Shown: positions 1 to 8,788, counted from the first letter of the stretch. The stretch: 64,000 bases of DNA from Candidatus Thiodiazotropha endoloripes (GCA_001709035.1 LVKA01000016.1:62001-126000), one strand, 5' to 3'. Translations and numbers: made by a program. Notes: a model not told the origin generated them from the sequence alone.

Positions 1-1420
1 CGCTCTGGGTCATATTCGCAGGCAGCCCATAGGGCGGCATCTGATCGGCGTTGTAGACCCGTCCGGTGACAATCGGGCGATCAGGATCCCCTTCAAGGAA
101 CTCCACCACCACTTCCTGGCCAATCCGCGGAATATGCATGGCACCCCAGTTTTTACCCGCCCAGACCTGGGATACCCTTACCCAGCAGGAGCTGTTCTCA
201 TCACTGCCCCCGTAGCGGTCCCAGTGAAACTGAAGCTTCACCCGCCCATACTCATCCGTATAGATCTCTTCACCGGCCTTGCCCACAACCACAGCGGTCT
301 GTGGACCCTGGACAATCGGTTTCGGAGTGCTACGGATACTGCGGTAATTGTCCTTGCTCACAGAACACTTCAATTCACAGGTGAAGATTGGTTCTTCGGC
401 AACTTCCGGCACTGTTTCAAAGGCATCGGAATGGAGGATACAGGTGGTTCCAGTAATCAGATATTCCCTGTTCTGATCACCCCGGGGATGTTCAATCAGG
501 GTAAACAGTCCACCGCTGGCGACCCCTCTTGCAATCGCCTCCCCTTCGAGCACTTCGTGAGCGCTCTGGAGCTCTTCAATTCGCTGACGGGCGTAACTGT
601 CTCCATCGCCTGACTCTTCGTATTCACCCGGATAGTCGTAGATCTCATACTCGGCATGGGCATGACTTCTGGGCAGTGGCGCAGTGGCAAACAGATCCGA
701 TTTGGGTTTGGTGAAGTTGTAATCCGTATGGGCGAAACTGCCCGGTTGCACGGATTTGGTAAATTTCCAGGCGTGGATATAGTCTTTCCAGCGGGTACTT
801 CCCTGTTCGCTTTGCGGCAGATAAGGAATCTCTGCATAAGCTTCGAGAGGACTGTGTGAACTGTACCCGTCACACAGCACCAGGGTATGCTTGCCATCCA
901 CATGGGCGAAGTAGTAGTAGATGCCTTCCTGTTCCATCAGCCGACTGATGAAATTGAAATCCGTCTCCCGATACTGGACACAATACTCCCACTCCCGGTA
1001 CGAACCGCTCAGCTTGTCTTCAAAATCGCTGAAGCCGTTGTCCTGAAACACCTCTTTGATAATATCGGGGACTTTTTTGTTCTGGAATATGCGGCAATCG
1101 GAAGTACGGGTCAAAAACCACAGCCAGGGACGCAGGGTCGCCCGATAGTGGGCAAAAAAGGCAAGATGGCCTATCTGCGTGAATTGGCTGACATAGCCAT
1201 TAAAGTATCGTTTTCCGCCATCCACCAGATCCATCTGCACGGTCATCTGTTTACCCAGCAGATCGTCGTGAGCAATCTCTTCATTGTCGCTCAGCAGATC
1301 TACAGTAAACTCAGACAGTCGCCCCAACTCCTCTCTCGCCTCCATGCGCAGAATCAAGAGTTCATCTGGACCCAAAGGGGTTTTTATCTGTAATTGCCGG
1401 TTACTCTGTGTAAACGCCAT
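1..1420 (-). CDS. vgrG: VgrG / TssI type VI secretion spike protein (3' end cut by window edge)
   Basis: About 473 residues are visible, read leftwards from an ATG at 1420; the C-terminus lies outside the window. VgrG forms the trimeric puncturing tip of the T6SS and carries or docks effectors. The N-terminal half has the gp27-like region (ETDFNFISRLMEQEGIYYYF). It is followed by the gp5-like OB-fold signature: YTDEYGRVKLQFHWDR, CWVRVSQ.WAGK.WGA, IPRIGQEVVVEFLEGDPDRPI and the YNADQMPPY end. This is the standard VgrG core. It diverges from the T6SS array across a 381-bp spacer, so it belongs to this system. Whether a C-terminal effector or DUF2345 extension exists cannot be seen. Confidence 0.97.
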   Translation of the reverse strand, partial: MAFTQSNRQLQIKTPLGPDELLILRMEAREELGRLSEFTVDLLSDNEEIAHDDLLGKQMTVQMDLVDGGKRYFNGYVSQFTQIGHLAFFAHYRATLRPWLWFLTRTSDCRIFQNKKVPDIIKEVFQDNGFSDFEDKLSGSYREWEYCVQYRETDFNFISRLMEQEGIYYYFAHVDGKHTLVLCDGYSSHSPLEAYAEIPYLPQSEQGSTRWKDYIHAWKFTKSVQPGSFAHTDYNFTKPKSDLFATAPLPRSHAHAEYEIYDYPGEYEESGDGDSYARQRIEELQSAHEVLEGEAIARGVASGGLFTLIEHPRGDQNREYLITGTTCILHSDAFETVPEVAEEPIFTCELKCSVSKDNYRSIRSTPKPIVQGPQTAVVVGKAGEEIYTDEYGRVKLQFHWDRYGGSDENSSCWVRVSQVWAGKNWGAMHIPRIGQEVVVEFLEGDPDRPIVTGRVYNADQMPPYGLPANMTQS

Positions 1421-1801
1421 CCAAGACTCCTACCCAATCGAACAATCATAGCAAAGAAAAAGACTCTCTTCTGAAAAACAGGCTTTAACTTATACCACTA
1501 GTGAGTAAACACCCCGGTTCAACATTTTATTGGTTACTGCTAAATCGAGATGGTAATTGTAGCTATTTGAGATAAAGTATGTGTGTCAGAGCCACTGTGG
1601 TCAATGAAATCCTGACGGTACTTTGTCACAGGGATTGATCTGGTCTCTCTGACTCAGGGGAATGCCAGGCCTGTTGCCGTGGTTTGTGCTTTGCACACAA
1701 AGGCATTGCAAGTCATAAATATCAGGCGTTGATAAGAGACTGTACACAAGCCTCAAGACCTGCCTAAATGACAGGATCAGCTTACTTAAGGTGTAATCGA
1801 T
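1421..1801. promoter_or_regulatory. Divergent intergenic region between vgrG and the sheath-fusion gene
   Basis: This 381-bp spacer must hold promoters for both directions. I see a possible sigma-54 site on the + strand (1680-1695) and a CACTAGTG palindrome at 1496-1503 that recurs at 3294-3301 in the next spacer. A weak minus-strand reading frame crosses it but has no recognisable content. Confidence 0.5.
1680..1695 (+). promoter_or_regulatory. Candidate sigma-54 (-24/-12) promoter
   Basis: TGGTTTG-N4-TTGCA fits the spacing of the RpoN consensus TGGCACG-N4-TTGCW, with the invariant GG and GC exactly placed but three mismatches in the CAC part. It lies about 107 bp before the ATG at 1802. 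Several T6SS clusters are RpoN-dependent, but no enhancer-binding regulator gene is in this window, so this is a weak call. Confidence 0.3.
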
Positions 1802-3193
1802 ATGGCGCAACGATTAAATCTATCGGTTGAACTTGGAAAAAAGCATCACGGCGGAGATGGTAGCAGTACCGACAGTCAGCGACTGAAATTCATACTCCTG
1901 GGTTGTTTTTCCGGCAACCGGGACTCGTCCGATCCGCAACACAATGCACTCCCCAGCATACGCAAGGTGGATCTCGACAATTTCGATGAGCTACTCAGTG
2001 AGATGCAACCTTGCCTGAAAATTCACTTGAGTGAGTTGGCAGACCCACTGCAGCTCAGATTCAGCAGCCTCGATGATTTTCATCCGGACCAGCTCCACAA
2101 TAAGCTACCTCAATCGCAGGATAGCCCATCTGATGAGTTGAATCAGCCACAGCAAACCGTTACGAAAGCAGGTTCTGCGGCCAATGGGGCACAGGAGTCT
2201 GATCAACAGACTCTGTCAAGACTACTGGGAGATGGCGCCGTCACAACCCCATCATCAAACGCTGGTGAGTCCAAGGCAAACCGGTCAGTGGTTGAGTCAG
2301 TGGTTGGACACCTGATTAATGGTTCACTCAAGCAGCAAACAGCAGAGAGTTCTGAGCAGGATGCTGATCACAGTGAGTCCCATGGCAGTCTGCTCAAAAA
2401 AGTCATCCACCATTCCGAGTTTCAAACCCTGGAGTCGAACTGGCGTGGTCTGGATTGGCTTGTTCGCAGCCTGGAATCTGACGAATTGAATGAGGTTTAC
2501 ATTGTTGATCTGCCCAGGAATGAGTGGCAACGCACTACTCAGAGCGAGCTGGGATTCAAACAATCAGACTACTATCAACCCCTATTAGAGCGTTTCAGCG
2601 AAAAGCAACCATCAGAACAGAAGTTTATTCTAATATGCGATCATTATTTTAATTCCTCAATTGAAGATTTGGATCTACTGAAAAGCTTGTCGACACTCGG
2701 CACTGTCCTGGATGCCCAGCTGCTGGCAGCAACTGCAGGCCCACTCCTCTCCTCTGCGGAATCCGGCCCTGAGGCCCTGGAGCCATGGAAAGCGTTTCAA
2801 CAAAGCGGTTTAGCAACGCATGTCAGTCTGGTGCTGCCACGGATTTTGATGCGCCTGCCCTATGGCGAACAGTATGATCCTGTGGAATCATTTCAGTTTG
2901 AAGAGCTTGATGCTGAATGGTGCAGTGATCAACTGCTTTGGGGCAATCCCGCTTTTGCATTGGCCATCCAGTTGGCAGCGGATAATCAGTCGGAGCGGCA
3001 ACAGGACCCTGCGGCACTCGCCGATTGCCCCTCCTTCGCCTATCGCAAAGCGCATGAAAGCCACCTGCAACCTTGTACAGAAAGCCTGTTTACGGATAAA
3101 CAACTGGAAGCTCTGGTTGAGCTTGGGCTGGTGCCAATCGTAGGCAGTCGACGCAGTAATCAGGTCAGGATACCCTGGTACCGACGACTATAA
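1802..3193 (+). CDS. TssB-TssC-like fusion protein (T6SS sheath paralogue, short TssC part)
   Basis: This 463-residue protein has two parts that resemble the two T6SS sheath subunits. Residues ~1-105 follow TssB/VipA: a beta-strand, then FILLGCFSGN, a KVDLDNFDELL segment (TssB of this cluster has EIDVDNFDERL) and a SSLDDFHPDQL segment (SMDDFSPAAV). Residues ~105-195 are a Ser/Gln/Asp-rich, probably disordered linker. Residues ~195-463 follow TssC/VipB: VIHHSEFQTLESNWRGL.WLV, MRLPYG, WGNPAFALAIQ and a final FTDKQLEALVELGLVPI block. The protein stops about 110 residues before the end of normal TssC, so the C-terminal sheath domain is absent. It lies between vgrG and tssA. Role unknown: a sheath end-piece, adaptor or regulator is possible. 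The separate complete tssB and tssC downstream show that this is an extra copy. Confidence 0.8.
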   Translation: MAQRLNLSVELGKKHHGGDGSSTDSQRLKFILLGCFSGNRDSSDPQHNALPSIRKVDLDNFDELLSEMQPCLKIHLSELADPLQLRFSSLDDFHPDQLHNKLPQSQDSPSDELNQPQQTVTKAGSAANGAQESDQQTLSRLLGDGAVTTPSSNAGESKANRSVVESVVGHLINGSLKQQTAESSEQDADHSESHGSLLKKVIHHSEFQTLESNWRGLDWLVRSLESDELNEVYIVDLPRNEWQRTTQSELGFKQSDYYQPLLERFSEKQPSEQKFILICDHYFNSSIEDLDLLKSLSTLGTVLDAQLLAATAGPLLSSAESGPEALEPWKAFQQSGLATHVSLVLPRILMRLPYGEQYDPVESFQFEELDAEWCSDQLLWGNPAFALAIQLAADNQSERQQDPAALADCPSFAYRKAHESHLQPCTESLFTDKQLEALVELGLVPIVGSRRSNQVRIPWYRRL

Positions 3194-3516
3194 TCGTTGC
3201 TGTGCTGATCGCCGACAATAAATCATAATGCCAGGGAGTCGATGAGCTAATCAGTATTGGGGGTAGTATCAACAACATAGCTTGGTATTATTTCACTAGT
3301 GTTCACTTATTTATCGTGTAGTATCAAGTACAAGGGTTTTGTGCTAAACCTACCCAATGAAAGGGTGAGATCACAAAACGAAACAACCTGACCGACCGAG
3401 TTGGAGTCAGGCAACAATAACCAAAACATAAGTTAGACAGGTATGTTTACTTTATATATCAACTCAGTTTCAGGTTTGCAGAGGCATTATTGTGCTAACC
3501 CACGGGGGATGAAGGC
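3194..3516. promoter_or_regulatory. Intergenic region before tssA
   Basis: A 323-bp AT-rich spacer that should carry the promoter of the main T6SS operon. It has a CACTAGTG palindrome at 3294-3301, matching the one at 1496-1503, and a weak CCTGAC/GTCAGG inverted repeat near 3388-3412. No clear -24/-12 or sigma-70 element was found. Confidence 0.4.
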
Positions 3517-4545
3517 TTGACTGGTACACTCGATCTAGACCAACTTCTCAGTGCAGTATCTGATGATGAGCCAGCCGGTTCCGATTTAGAGTACGACCCC
3601 CTGTTTGGAGAGATGGAAAGAGCTGCCGAGGGTAAAGAGGAGCAGCAGTTCGGCGATACCATCATACCTGCCGAAGACCCGGATTGGCGGGAGCTGAAGA
3701 AAAAGTCGCTCGAAGTGGCGAGCAAGAGCAGAGATCTGCGAGCTGCCATTCATCTGACCCGGGCACTGATTCATACCGACGGCTTCAATGGCCTGGCCGA
3801 TGGCCTGGCACTGGTCAAAGGCTATCTGGATGGGTACTGGGATTCAGTCCATCCCCAACTCGATCCGGATGACGATAACGATCCAACATTGAGAATCAAT
3901 ACCCTGATCAATATCTGCGATCCCTTCGACTACCTGGCCGGCATTAATAAGATCCCCGTGGTCTCATCCACTATCATGGGAAAATTCAGTTACAGGGATA
4001 TACAGCTCGCCAGCGGTAATCTACAAACCTCTGAAGGCGATTCACAGGAGCTCTCTCTCGACCAGATCGATGCGGCTTTCCGGGAGTCCAGCGATGAAGA
4101 TAACCAACAGACGCTGGACCTGATCACCGCATCAGCAGAGGCCGTGGTGGGTATCGAATCCCGCCTGAATGAACTGGTCGGTGTTGACCAGGCACCGAAT
4201 CTCAACGCCCTTGTTGAGCTATTGAAGGAGATTGCCAATGAAGTGGCACAACGCTGTGGCCTGGAGAGTGCCTCCGAGGCATCAGAAGCCGCAGCTGACG
4301 GTTCTGCTGGAGCGGCGCAGAACCAACCGGCCGCCCCTGGTACGATCAACAATCGCGATGACGTAATCAAGACACTTGAGCGTATTACTCAATATTACGA
4401 GAAAAATGAGCCCTCCAGCCCGATCCCACTGCTACTTGACCGGGCGAAGCGACTGGTAAAAATGGACTTTTATGAAATTGTCCAGGACTTGGCGCCAGGT
4501 GGTTCTTCACATTTTGATTTCCTGTGGAAACAGGAAGATAGATAG
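3517..4545 (+). CDS. tssA: TssA, T6SS assembly protein (TssA1 type)
   Basis: A 342-residue protein with an N-terminal ImpA_N domain: SDDEPAGSDLEYDPLF, then EDPDWRELKKKSLEV and the conserved DGYWDSVHP with nearby INTLINICDP. TssA proteins attach to the baseplate and membrane complex and prime tail-sheath polymerisation. The length and the C-terminal block (TLERITQYYEKNEPSSPIP, then LAPGGSSHFDFLW) match the class typified by P. aeruginosa TssA1, which usually occurs with TagJ, as here. Translation appears to start at TTG (3517), preceded by a GGGGG run 8 bases upstream; no in-frame ATG is available before the conserved domain. It heads the main operon with tssB. Confidence 0.95.
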   Translation: MTGTLDLDQLLSAVSDDEPAGSDLEYDPLFGEMERAAEGKEEQQFGDTIIPAEDPDWRELKKKSLEVASKSRDLRAAIHLTRALIHTDGFNGLADGLALVKGYLDGYWDSVHPQLDPDDDNDPTLRINTLINICDPFDYLAGINKIPVVSSTIMGKFSYRDIQLASGNLQTSEGDSQELSLDQIDAAFRESSDEDNQQTLDLITASAEAVVGIESRLNELVGVDQAPNLNALVELLKEIANEVAQRCGLESASEASEAAADGSAGAAQNQPAAPGTINNRDDVIKTLERITQYYEKNEPSSPIPLLLDRAKRLVKMDFYEIVQDLAPGGSSHFDFLWKQEDR

Positions 4546-4625
4546 ATTGAGGATCCGGGCATAAGCCCTAATTAGATAACAAACATACCGATTAAGGTAC
4601 AGAGCACATTAAAGAGAGGTAGACC

Positions 4626-5156
4626 GTGGCAAAAGAGAGCAGCCAGAAGTTCGTAGCCCGAAACCGAGCCCCCCGGGTACAGATAGAGTATGACGTGGAG
4701 CTCTATGGTGCTGAAAAAGTGATTCAGTTGCCCTTTATCATGGGCGTTATGGCAGACCTCTCGGGAAAACCCGAAGAGGCGCTACCCCCCGTCGCTGATC
4801 GCAAGATGCTGGAAATCGATGTGGACAACTTCGATGAGCGACTCAAAGCCATGAAACCCCGTACCGCGTTCAGGGTGCCCAACACACTGACCGGAGAGGG
4901 CAACATCAGTGTCGATATCACCTTTGAAAGTATGGATGACTTTTCACCCGCTGCGGTCGCCAAAAAGGTCGGTGCGCTACGCCAACTGCTGGATGCACGT
5001 ACTCAACTGGCCAACCTGCTGACCTATATGGATGGCAAGGCCGGTGCGGAAGAGCTGATTACCAAAGCTTTGAACGATCCAACCCTGCTTCAGTCCCTGG
5101 CATCTTCTCCCAACGCAGACGATGCATCATCTGAAGATTCAACCGGCGAGGAGTAA
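4626..5156 (+). CDS. tssB: TssB, T6SS sheath small subunit
   Basis: A 176-residue VipA/ImpB family protein that forms the contractile sheath with TssC. It shows the family landmarks: a QKFVARNRAPRVQIEYDVE start, the IDVDNFDERL segment and SMDDFSPAAVAKKV, with a helical C-terminus and an acidic tail. The start is GTG at 4626 with an AGAGAGGT ribosome site a few bases upstream. It is followed after 3 bases by tssC, so the two subunits are translated together. The neighbouring TagJ (7433) is predicted to bind the N-terminus of this protein, as its homologue does in P. aeruginosa. Confidence 0.97.
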   Translation: MAKESSQKFVARNRAPRVQIEYDVELYGAEKVIQLPFIMGVMADLSGKPEEALPPVADRKMLEIDVDNFDERLKAMKPRTAFRVPNTLTGEGNISVDITFESMDDFSPAAVAKKVGALRQLLDARTQLANLLTYMDGKAGAEELITKALNDPTLLQSLASSPNADDASSEDSTGEE

Positions 5157-5159
5157 AAC

Positions 5160-6656
5160 ATGGCTGAAACAGATACCCAACAAACAGCGGGCGAAGCGGC
5201 AGAGAGTGTAGCACCGGATGAATTTTCAGCGCTGTTGCAACAAGAGTTCAAACCGAAAACCGAGCGCACCAAGGAAGCCGTTACCAGTGCGGTACAAACC
5301 CTTGCTGAGCAGGTCCTGAAAGAGTCCGGCACCATCTCGGATGATGCTGTTGAGACGATTGAAGGGATCATTGCCGAAATCGACAAAAAGCTCACCGAGC
5401 AGGTCAACCTGATCCTCCATCATGAGGATTTTCAGCAACTCGAAGGCAGCTGGCGCGGCCTGCACCATCTGGTCAATAACACCGAGACCGATGAGATGCT
5501 GAAGATCAGGGTGATGAACATCTCGAAAAAAGAGCTGGGCAAAAACCTGAAAAAGTTCAAAGGTACAGCCTGGGACCAAAGCCCATTATTCAAAAAGGTC
5601 TATGAGGAAGAGTATGGTCAGTTTGGTGGTGAACCTTATGGTTGCCTGGTAGGAGACTACCATTTCGATCATTCGCCACCGGATGTTGAGCTGCTCAATG
5701 GCATGGCACAAATTGCCGCATCTGCACATGCCCCGTTTATCGCTGGTGCAGCGCCTACAGTGATGCAGATGGATTCCTGGCAGGAACTGTCAAACCCAAG
5801 GGACCTGACCAAAATATTTCAGACACCGGAGTTCGCATCCTGGCGTTCTCTCAGAGAGTCCGACGACTCCCGTTACATCGGTCTGGCGATGCCGAGATTT
5901 CTCTCTCGCCTTCCCTATGGGGCCAAGACCGACCCGGTGGAAGAGTTCGACTTCGAAGAAGACACGGAAGGAGCAGATCACAACAAGTACACCTGGTCCA
6001 ACTCAGCTTATGCCATGGCCGTCAATATCAACCGGGCCTTTAAGCTGTATGGTTGGACAACAAGAATCCGCGGTGTGGAGTCAGGCGGTGCCGTCGAAGG
6101 ATTGCCGACTCACACTTTCCCCACCGATGACGGTGGTGTGGATATGAAATGTCCCACAGAGATCGCAATTTCCGATCGACGTGAGGCCGAATTGGCAAAA
6201 AATGGCTTCATGCCATTGTTGCACCGTAAGAATTCCGACTTTGCCGCCTTTATCGGCGCGCAATCACTACAAAAACCATCGGAATATGACGATCCTGACG
6301 CAACAGCCAATGCAAATTTAGCTGCCCGATTGCCCTATCTGTTCGCCAGTTGCCGCTTCGCACACTACTTGAAATGTATTGTGCGTGACAAGATAGGCTC
6401 ATTCAAAGAGCGTGATGACATGGAAAAATGGCTAAACAAATGGATTATGAACTATGTCGAACCGAACCCGGCGACAGCTTCAGAAGAAGACAAAGCACGT
6501 AAACCGCTGGCAGCGGCTGAAGTGGTTGTCGCTGAAGTTGAGGGGAATCCAGGATATTACACTTCAAAGTTTTTCCTGCGGCCCCACTATCAATTGGAAG
6601 GTTTGACAGTCTCGTTACGTCTGGTCTCTAAGCTGCCATCCGAAAAAACAGCTTAG
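5160..6656 (+). CDS. tssC: TssC, T6SS sheath large subunit
   Basis: A 498-residue VipB/ImpC protein of normal full length. Visible landmarks are ILHHEDFQQLEGSWRGLHHLV near residue 80, GDYHFDHSP, the LSRLPYG segment near 250, the W.NSAYAMA segment, and an intact C-terminal region ending in SKFFLRPHYQLEGLTVSLRL. It polymerises with TssB into the contractile sheath around the Hcp tube. It is the complete counterpart of the shortened TssC-like half of the protein at 1802-3193, which lacks this C-terminal region. It starts 3 bases after tssB and is followed 33 bases later by hcp. Confidence 0.98.
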   Translation: MAETDTQQTAGEAAESVAPDEFSALLQQEFKPKTERTKEAVTSAVQTLAEQVLKESGTISDDAVETIEGIIAEIDKKLTEQVNLILHHEDFQQLEGSWRGLHHLVNNTETDEMLKIRVMNISKKELGKNLKKFKGTAWDQSPLFKKVYEEEYGQFGGEPYGCLVGDYHFDHSPPDVELLNGMAQIAASAHAPFIAGAAPTVMQMDSWQELSNPRDLTKIFQTPEFASWRSLRESDDSRYIGLAMPRFLSRLPYGAKTDPVEEFDFEEDTEGADHNKYTWSNSAYAMAVNINRAFKLYGWTTRIRGVESGGAVEGLPTHTFPTDDGGVDMKCPTEIAISDRREAELAKNGFMPLLHRKNSDFAAFIGAQSLQKPSEYDDPDATANANLAARLPYLFASCRFAHYLKCIVRDKIGSFKERDDMEKWLNKWIMNYVEPNPATASEEDKARKPLAAAEVVVAEVEGNPGYYTSKFFLRPHYQLEGLTVSLRLVSKLPSEKTA

Positions 6657-6689
6657 GTCCAAAAATCTCACTTATTGGAGGAATAAATC

Positions 6690-7175
6690 ATGGCAGTTGA
6701 TATGTTTATGAAGATTGATGGCATCGATGGCGAAAGTACCGATGACCAACACAAAGGCTGGATTGAACTGGTTAGTATCAGTCACGGCGTGACACAACCG
6801 ACGTCCGGTGCCAGCGGCACGGGTGGTCGTACTGGTGGACGAGCCGATTTCGAACCGTTTACCGCAATGAAGGAGATCGATAAAGGCACACCCGATCTGA
6901 ACATCAAGTGTGCCAAGGGTGAGCACATTCCGAAGATTGAAGTCCATCTTTGCGAAGCCGCCGGAGACAAGCATATTTTCATGAAATACACCATGGAAAA
7001 CATCATCGTTCAGGCGGTCATGCCCACCTGCAGTAAAGGTGACATCAAGCCTATTGAAACCGTAAGCTTCGCCTATGGCAAAATCAAATGGGAGTACACA
7101 GAACTGGGGCAAGACGGTAAACCTGGTGGTTCTACTGACAGAACCTGGAACTTGGAAACCAACAAGCAGGATTGA
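6690..7175 (+). CDS. hcp: Hcp / TssD, T6SS inner tube protein
   Basis: A 161-residue Hcp1-family protein that stacks as hexamers to form the secreted inner tube. It begins with the typical MAVDMFMKIDGIDGEST. It has the Ser/Thr/Gly-rich loop between SISHGVTQPTSG and RADFEPF that is common in Hcp1 types, then DKHIFMKYTMENIIVQ and FAYGKIKWEYTE. An excellent GGAGG site lies 8 bases before the ATG. It is followed at once by a strong hairpin (7204-7236), consistent with hcp needing much higher expression than the baseplate genes. Confidence 0.98.
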   Translation: MAVDMFMKIDGIDGESTDDQHKGWIELVSISHGVTQPTSGASGTGGRTGGRADFEPFTAMKEIDKGTPDLNIKCAKGEHIPKIEVHLCEAAGDKHIFMKYTMENIIVQAVMPTCSKGDIKPIETVSFAYGKIKWEYTELGQDGKPGGSTDRTWNLETNKQD

Positions 7176-7203
7176 TTCTTGCGCAGGACAATGCTTCAAC
7201 ACA

Positions 7204-7236
7204 CCCATCTCTCATGCACGATGAGAGATGGGTTTT
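7204..7236 (+). terminator. Hairpin after hcp, probable partial terminator or mRNA stabiliser
   Basis: A perfect 12-bp stem (CCCATCTCTCAT with ATGAGAGATGGG), 5-base loop, then TTTT. It begins 28 bases after the hcp stop. The short T-run suggests incomplete termination, so tagJ and later genes could be read through at lower level. Confidence 0.7.
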
Positions 7237-7432
7237 GAATGCAGAATCTCTGACTTTAATCGGTAATTGCGCTGGAAATATGGTATTTGCTGCGCAGATC
7301 CAGATCAGACACTGGAGACATTCAATTTCAGTAACATCGAACTGATCCACTCTACATTGATCTGCAGGCAACCGTAGTTTTTTCTTAAAGATATTACAGA
7401 TTGCCTCAAAACACAGAGAAGACAAAAACACC

Positions 7433-8245
7433 ATGACGGGCGCACAAGAACTATTACAACAAGGTCAACTAGACCAGGCATTGGAAACACTACAGCAGTC
7501 GATACGCAACGCACCATCCGATACCAAACTGCGAGTCTTCCTGTTTCAGTTGCTCTGCGTGATGGGTGCCTGGGAACGGGCACTGAGTCAGCTGCAGGTT
7601 GCCGGTGACATGGATTCGCTGAATCTACCCATGGCCCAGACCTATCGCGAAGCAATTCGCTGCGAACTGTTCCGACAGGAAGTCTTCAGTGGTGACAAGT
7701 CGCCACTGATTTTCGGTGATCCCCCGGAATGGACGGCGTTTCTGGTTGAAGCTCTGAAACATTCCGGTAAAGGGGAATACAGTCAAGCTGAAAGTCTGCG
7801 CAACCAGGCGTTCGAGCTGGCGCCAGCCACGCCGGGTAACATCGATGGGCAGGCATTCGAATGGATCGCCGATGCGGACTCACGCCTCGGTCCTATGATC
7901 GAAGCCATAGTCAACGGTCGCTACTACTGGATCCCGATGCAGCGACTGAAAAAAATAACGATGGAGGCACCAGAGGATCTGCGTGACATGGTCTGGACAC
8001 CAGCCCAACTGACCTTTGAAAATGAAGGTGAAGCCGTGGCGCTGATTCCAAGCCGTTATCCAGGTACCGAGAATGCCCCGGAACCGGCACTTAAGCTTTC
8101 TCACAAAACAGAGTGGCAGACACCGGCTGAAGGTGTCTACCTTGGACTTGGCCAACGGATGATGGCCACCGACCAGGATGATTACCCCTTACTCAATGTC
8201 AGGGAGATACAATTCCAATCTGCAATGGACAGCGAAACTGAATGA
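7433..8245 (+). CDS. tagJ: TagJ / ImpE family T6SS accessory protein
   Basis: A 270-residue ImpE (SciE) family protein. The N-terminal ~90 residues are helical, TPR-like (AQELLQQGQLDQALETLQQ, then LRVFLFQLLCVMGAWERAL). The C-terminal half carries the family segments FEWIADADSRLGPMIEAIV.GRYYWIP and DLVW-type DMVWTP, ending in GQRMMATDQDDYPLL. In P. aeruginosa the homologue TagJ (HsiE1) binds the TssB N-terminus and is thought to help ClpV-dependent sheath disassembly. Its presence with a TssA1-type TssA is the expected pairing. The 257-bp leader upstream includes the hcp hairpin. Confidence 0.93.
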   Translation: MTGAQELLQQGQLDQALETLQQSIRNAPSDTKLRVFLFQLLCVMGAWERALSQLQVAGDMDSLNLPMAQTYREAIRCELFRQEVFSGDKSPLIFGDPPEWTAFLVEALKHSGKGEYSQAESLRNQAFELAPATPGNIDGQAFEWIADADSRLGPMIEAIVNGRYYWIPMQRLKKITMEAPEDLRDMVWTPAQLTFENEGEAVALIPSRYPGTENAPEPALKLSHKTEWQTPAEGVYLGLGQRMMATDQDDYPLLNVREIQFQSAMDSETE

Positions 8246-8271
8246 GTCAATGAGGCGGAGATACCACTCAG

Positions 8272-8784
8272 TTGAAGGCCAGTAACCAACAACAGCTGCA
8301 ACCATCCCTGCTTGACCGGTTGATCGATGATGAACCCGGCAAGACAAAAGAGTCCCAGGATAAACGGGTCATATCCATGCGCCGTCTGCGTCATTCCGTA
8401 TTACGCGACCTGGCCTGGCTGATGAATACCACCAACCTGGAAACCACCGAGGATTTGGAGGCTTACCCGGAAGTCAGTCACTCGGTCCTCAACTATGGCT
8501 TGGCCGAGCTATCCGGGCATCTGGTTTCCGGCCTGGATTTAACCAGACTGGAGAGGATGGTTCGTCAGGCAGTTCAGGATTTCGAGCCACGCATTCTGCC
8601 CAATTCAGTCAAAGTACGTTCGGTCCGGGATGCCAGTAAGGAGAGCCATAATCAATTGATGTTTGAGATCGAGGGACAACTCTGGGCTGTACCCACTCCG
8701 ACACATTTGTTGATCAAAACCCAGATAGACCTCGAAGAAGGTGGCGTTACCCTTGCTGACGCCTTTAGCACAGGCATGGAGTAA
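8272..8784 (+). CDS. tssE: TssE, T6SS baseplate protein (gp25-like)
   Basis: A 170-residue gp25/lysozyme-like baseplate wedge protein. It shows the family pattern PSLLDRLIDDEP, then SMRRLRHSVLRDLAWLMNTTNL, SVLNYGLAELSG and RQAVQDFEPRI. It initiates the sheath on the baseplate with TssF, TssG and TssK. The start is TTG at 8272, with GAGGCGGAG about 11 bases upstream; the nearest upstream ATG in frame meets a stop at once. It lies 26 bases after tagJ and 4 bases before tssF. Confidence 0.94.
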   Translation: MKASNQQQLQPSLLDRLIDDEPGKTKESQDKRVISMRRLRHSVLRDLAWLMNTTNLETTEDLEAYPEVSHSVLNYGLAELSGHLVSGLDLTRLERMVRQAVQDFEPRILPNSVKVRSVRDASKESHNQLMFEIEGQLWAVPTPTHLLIKTQIDLEEGGVTLADAFSTGME

Positions 8785-8788
8785 TCAG

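Noticed and set aside
1601-1810. 69-residue minus-strand frame in the vgrG spacer
   Set aside because: No ribosome site or recognisable content; it covers the likely promoter and overlaps the start of the fusion gene.
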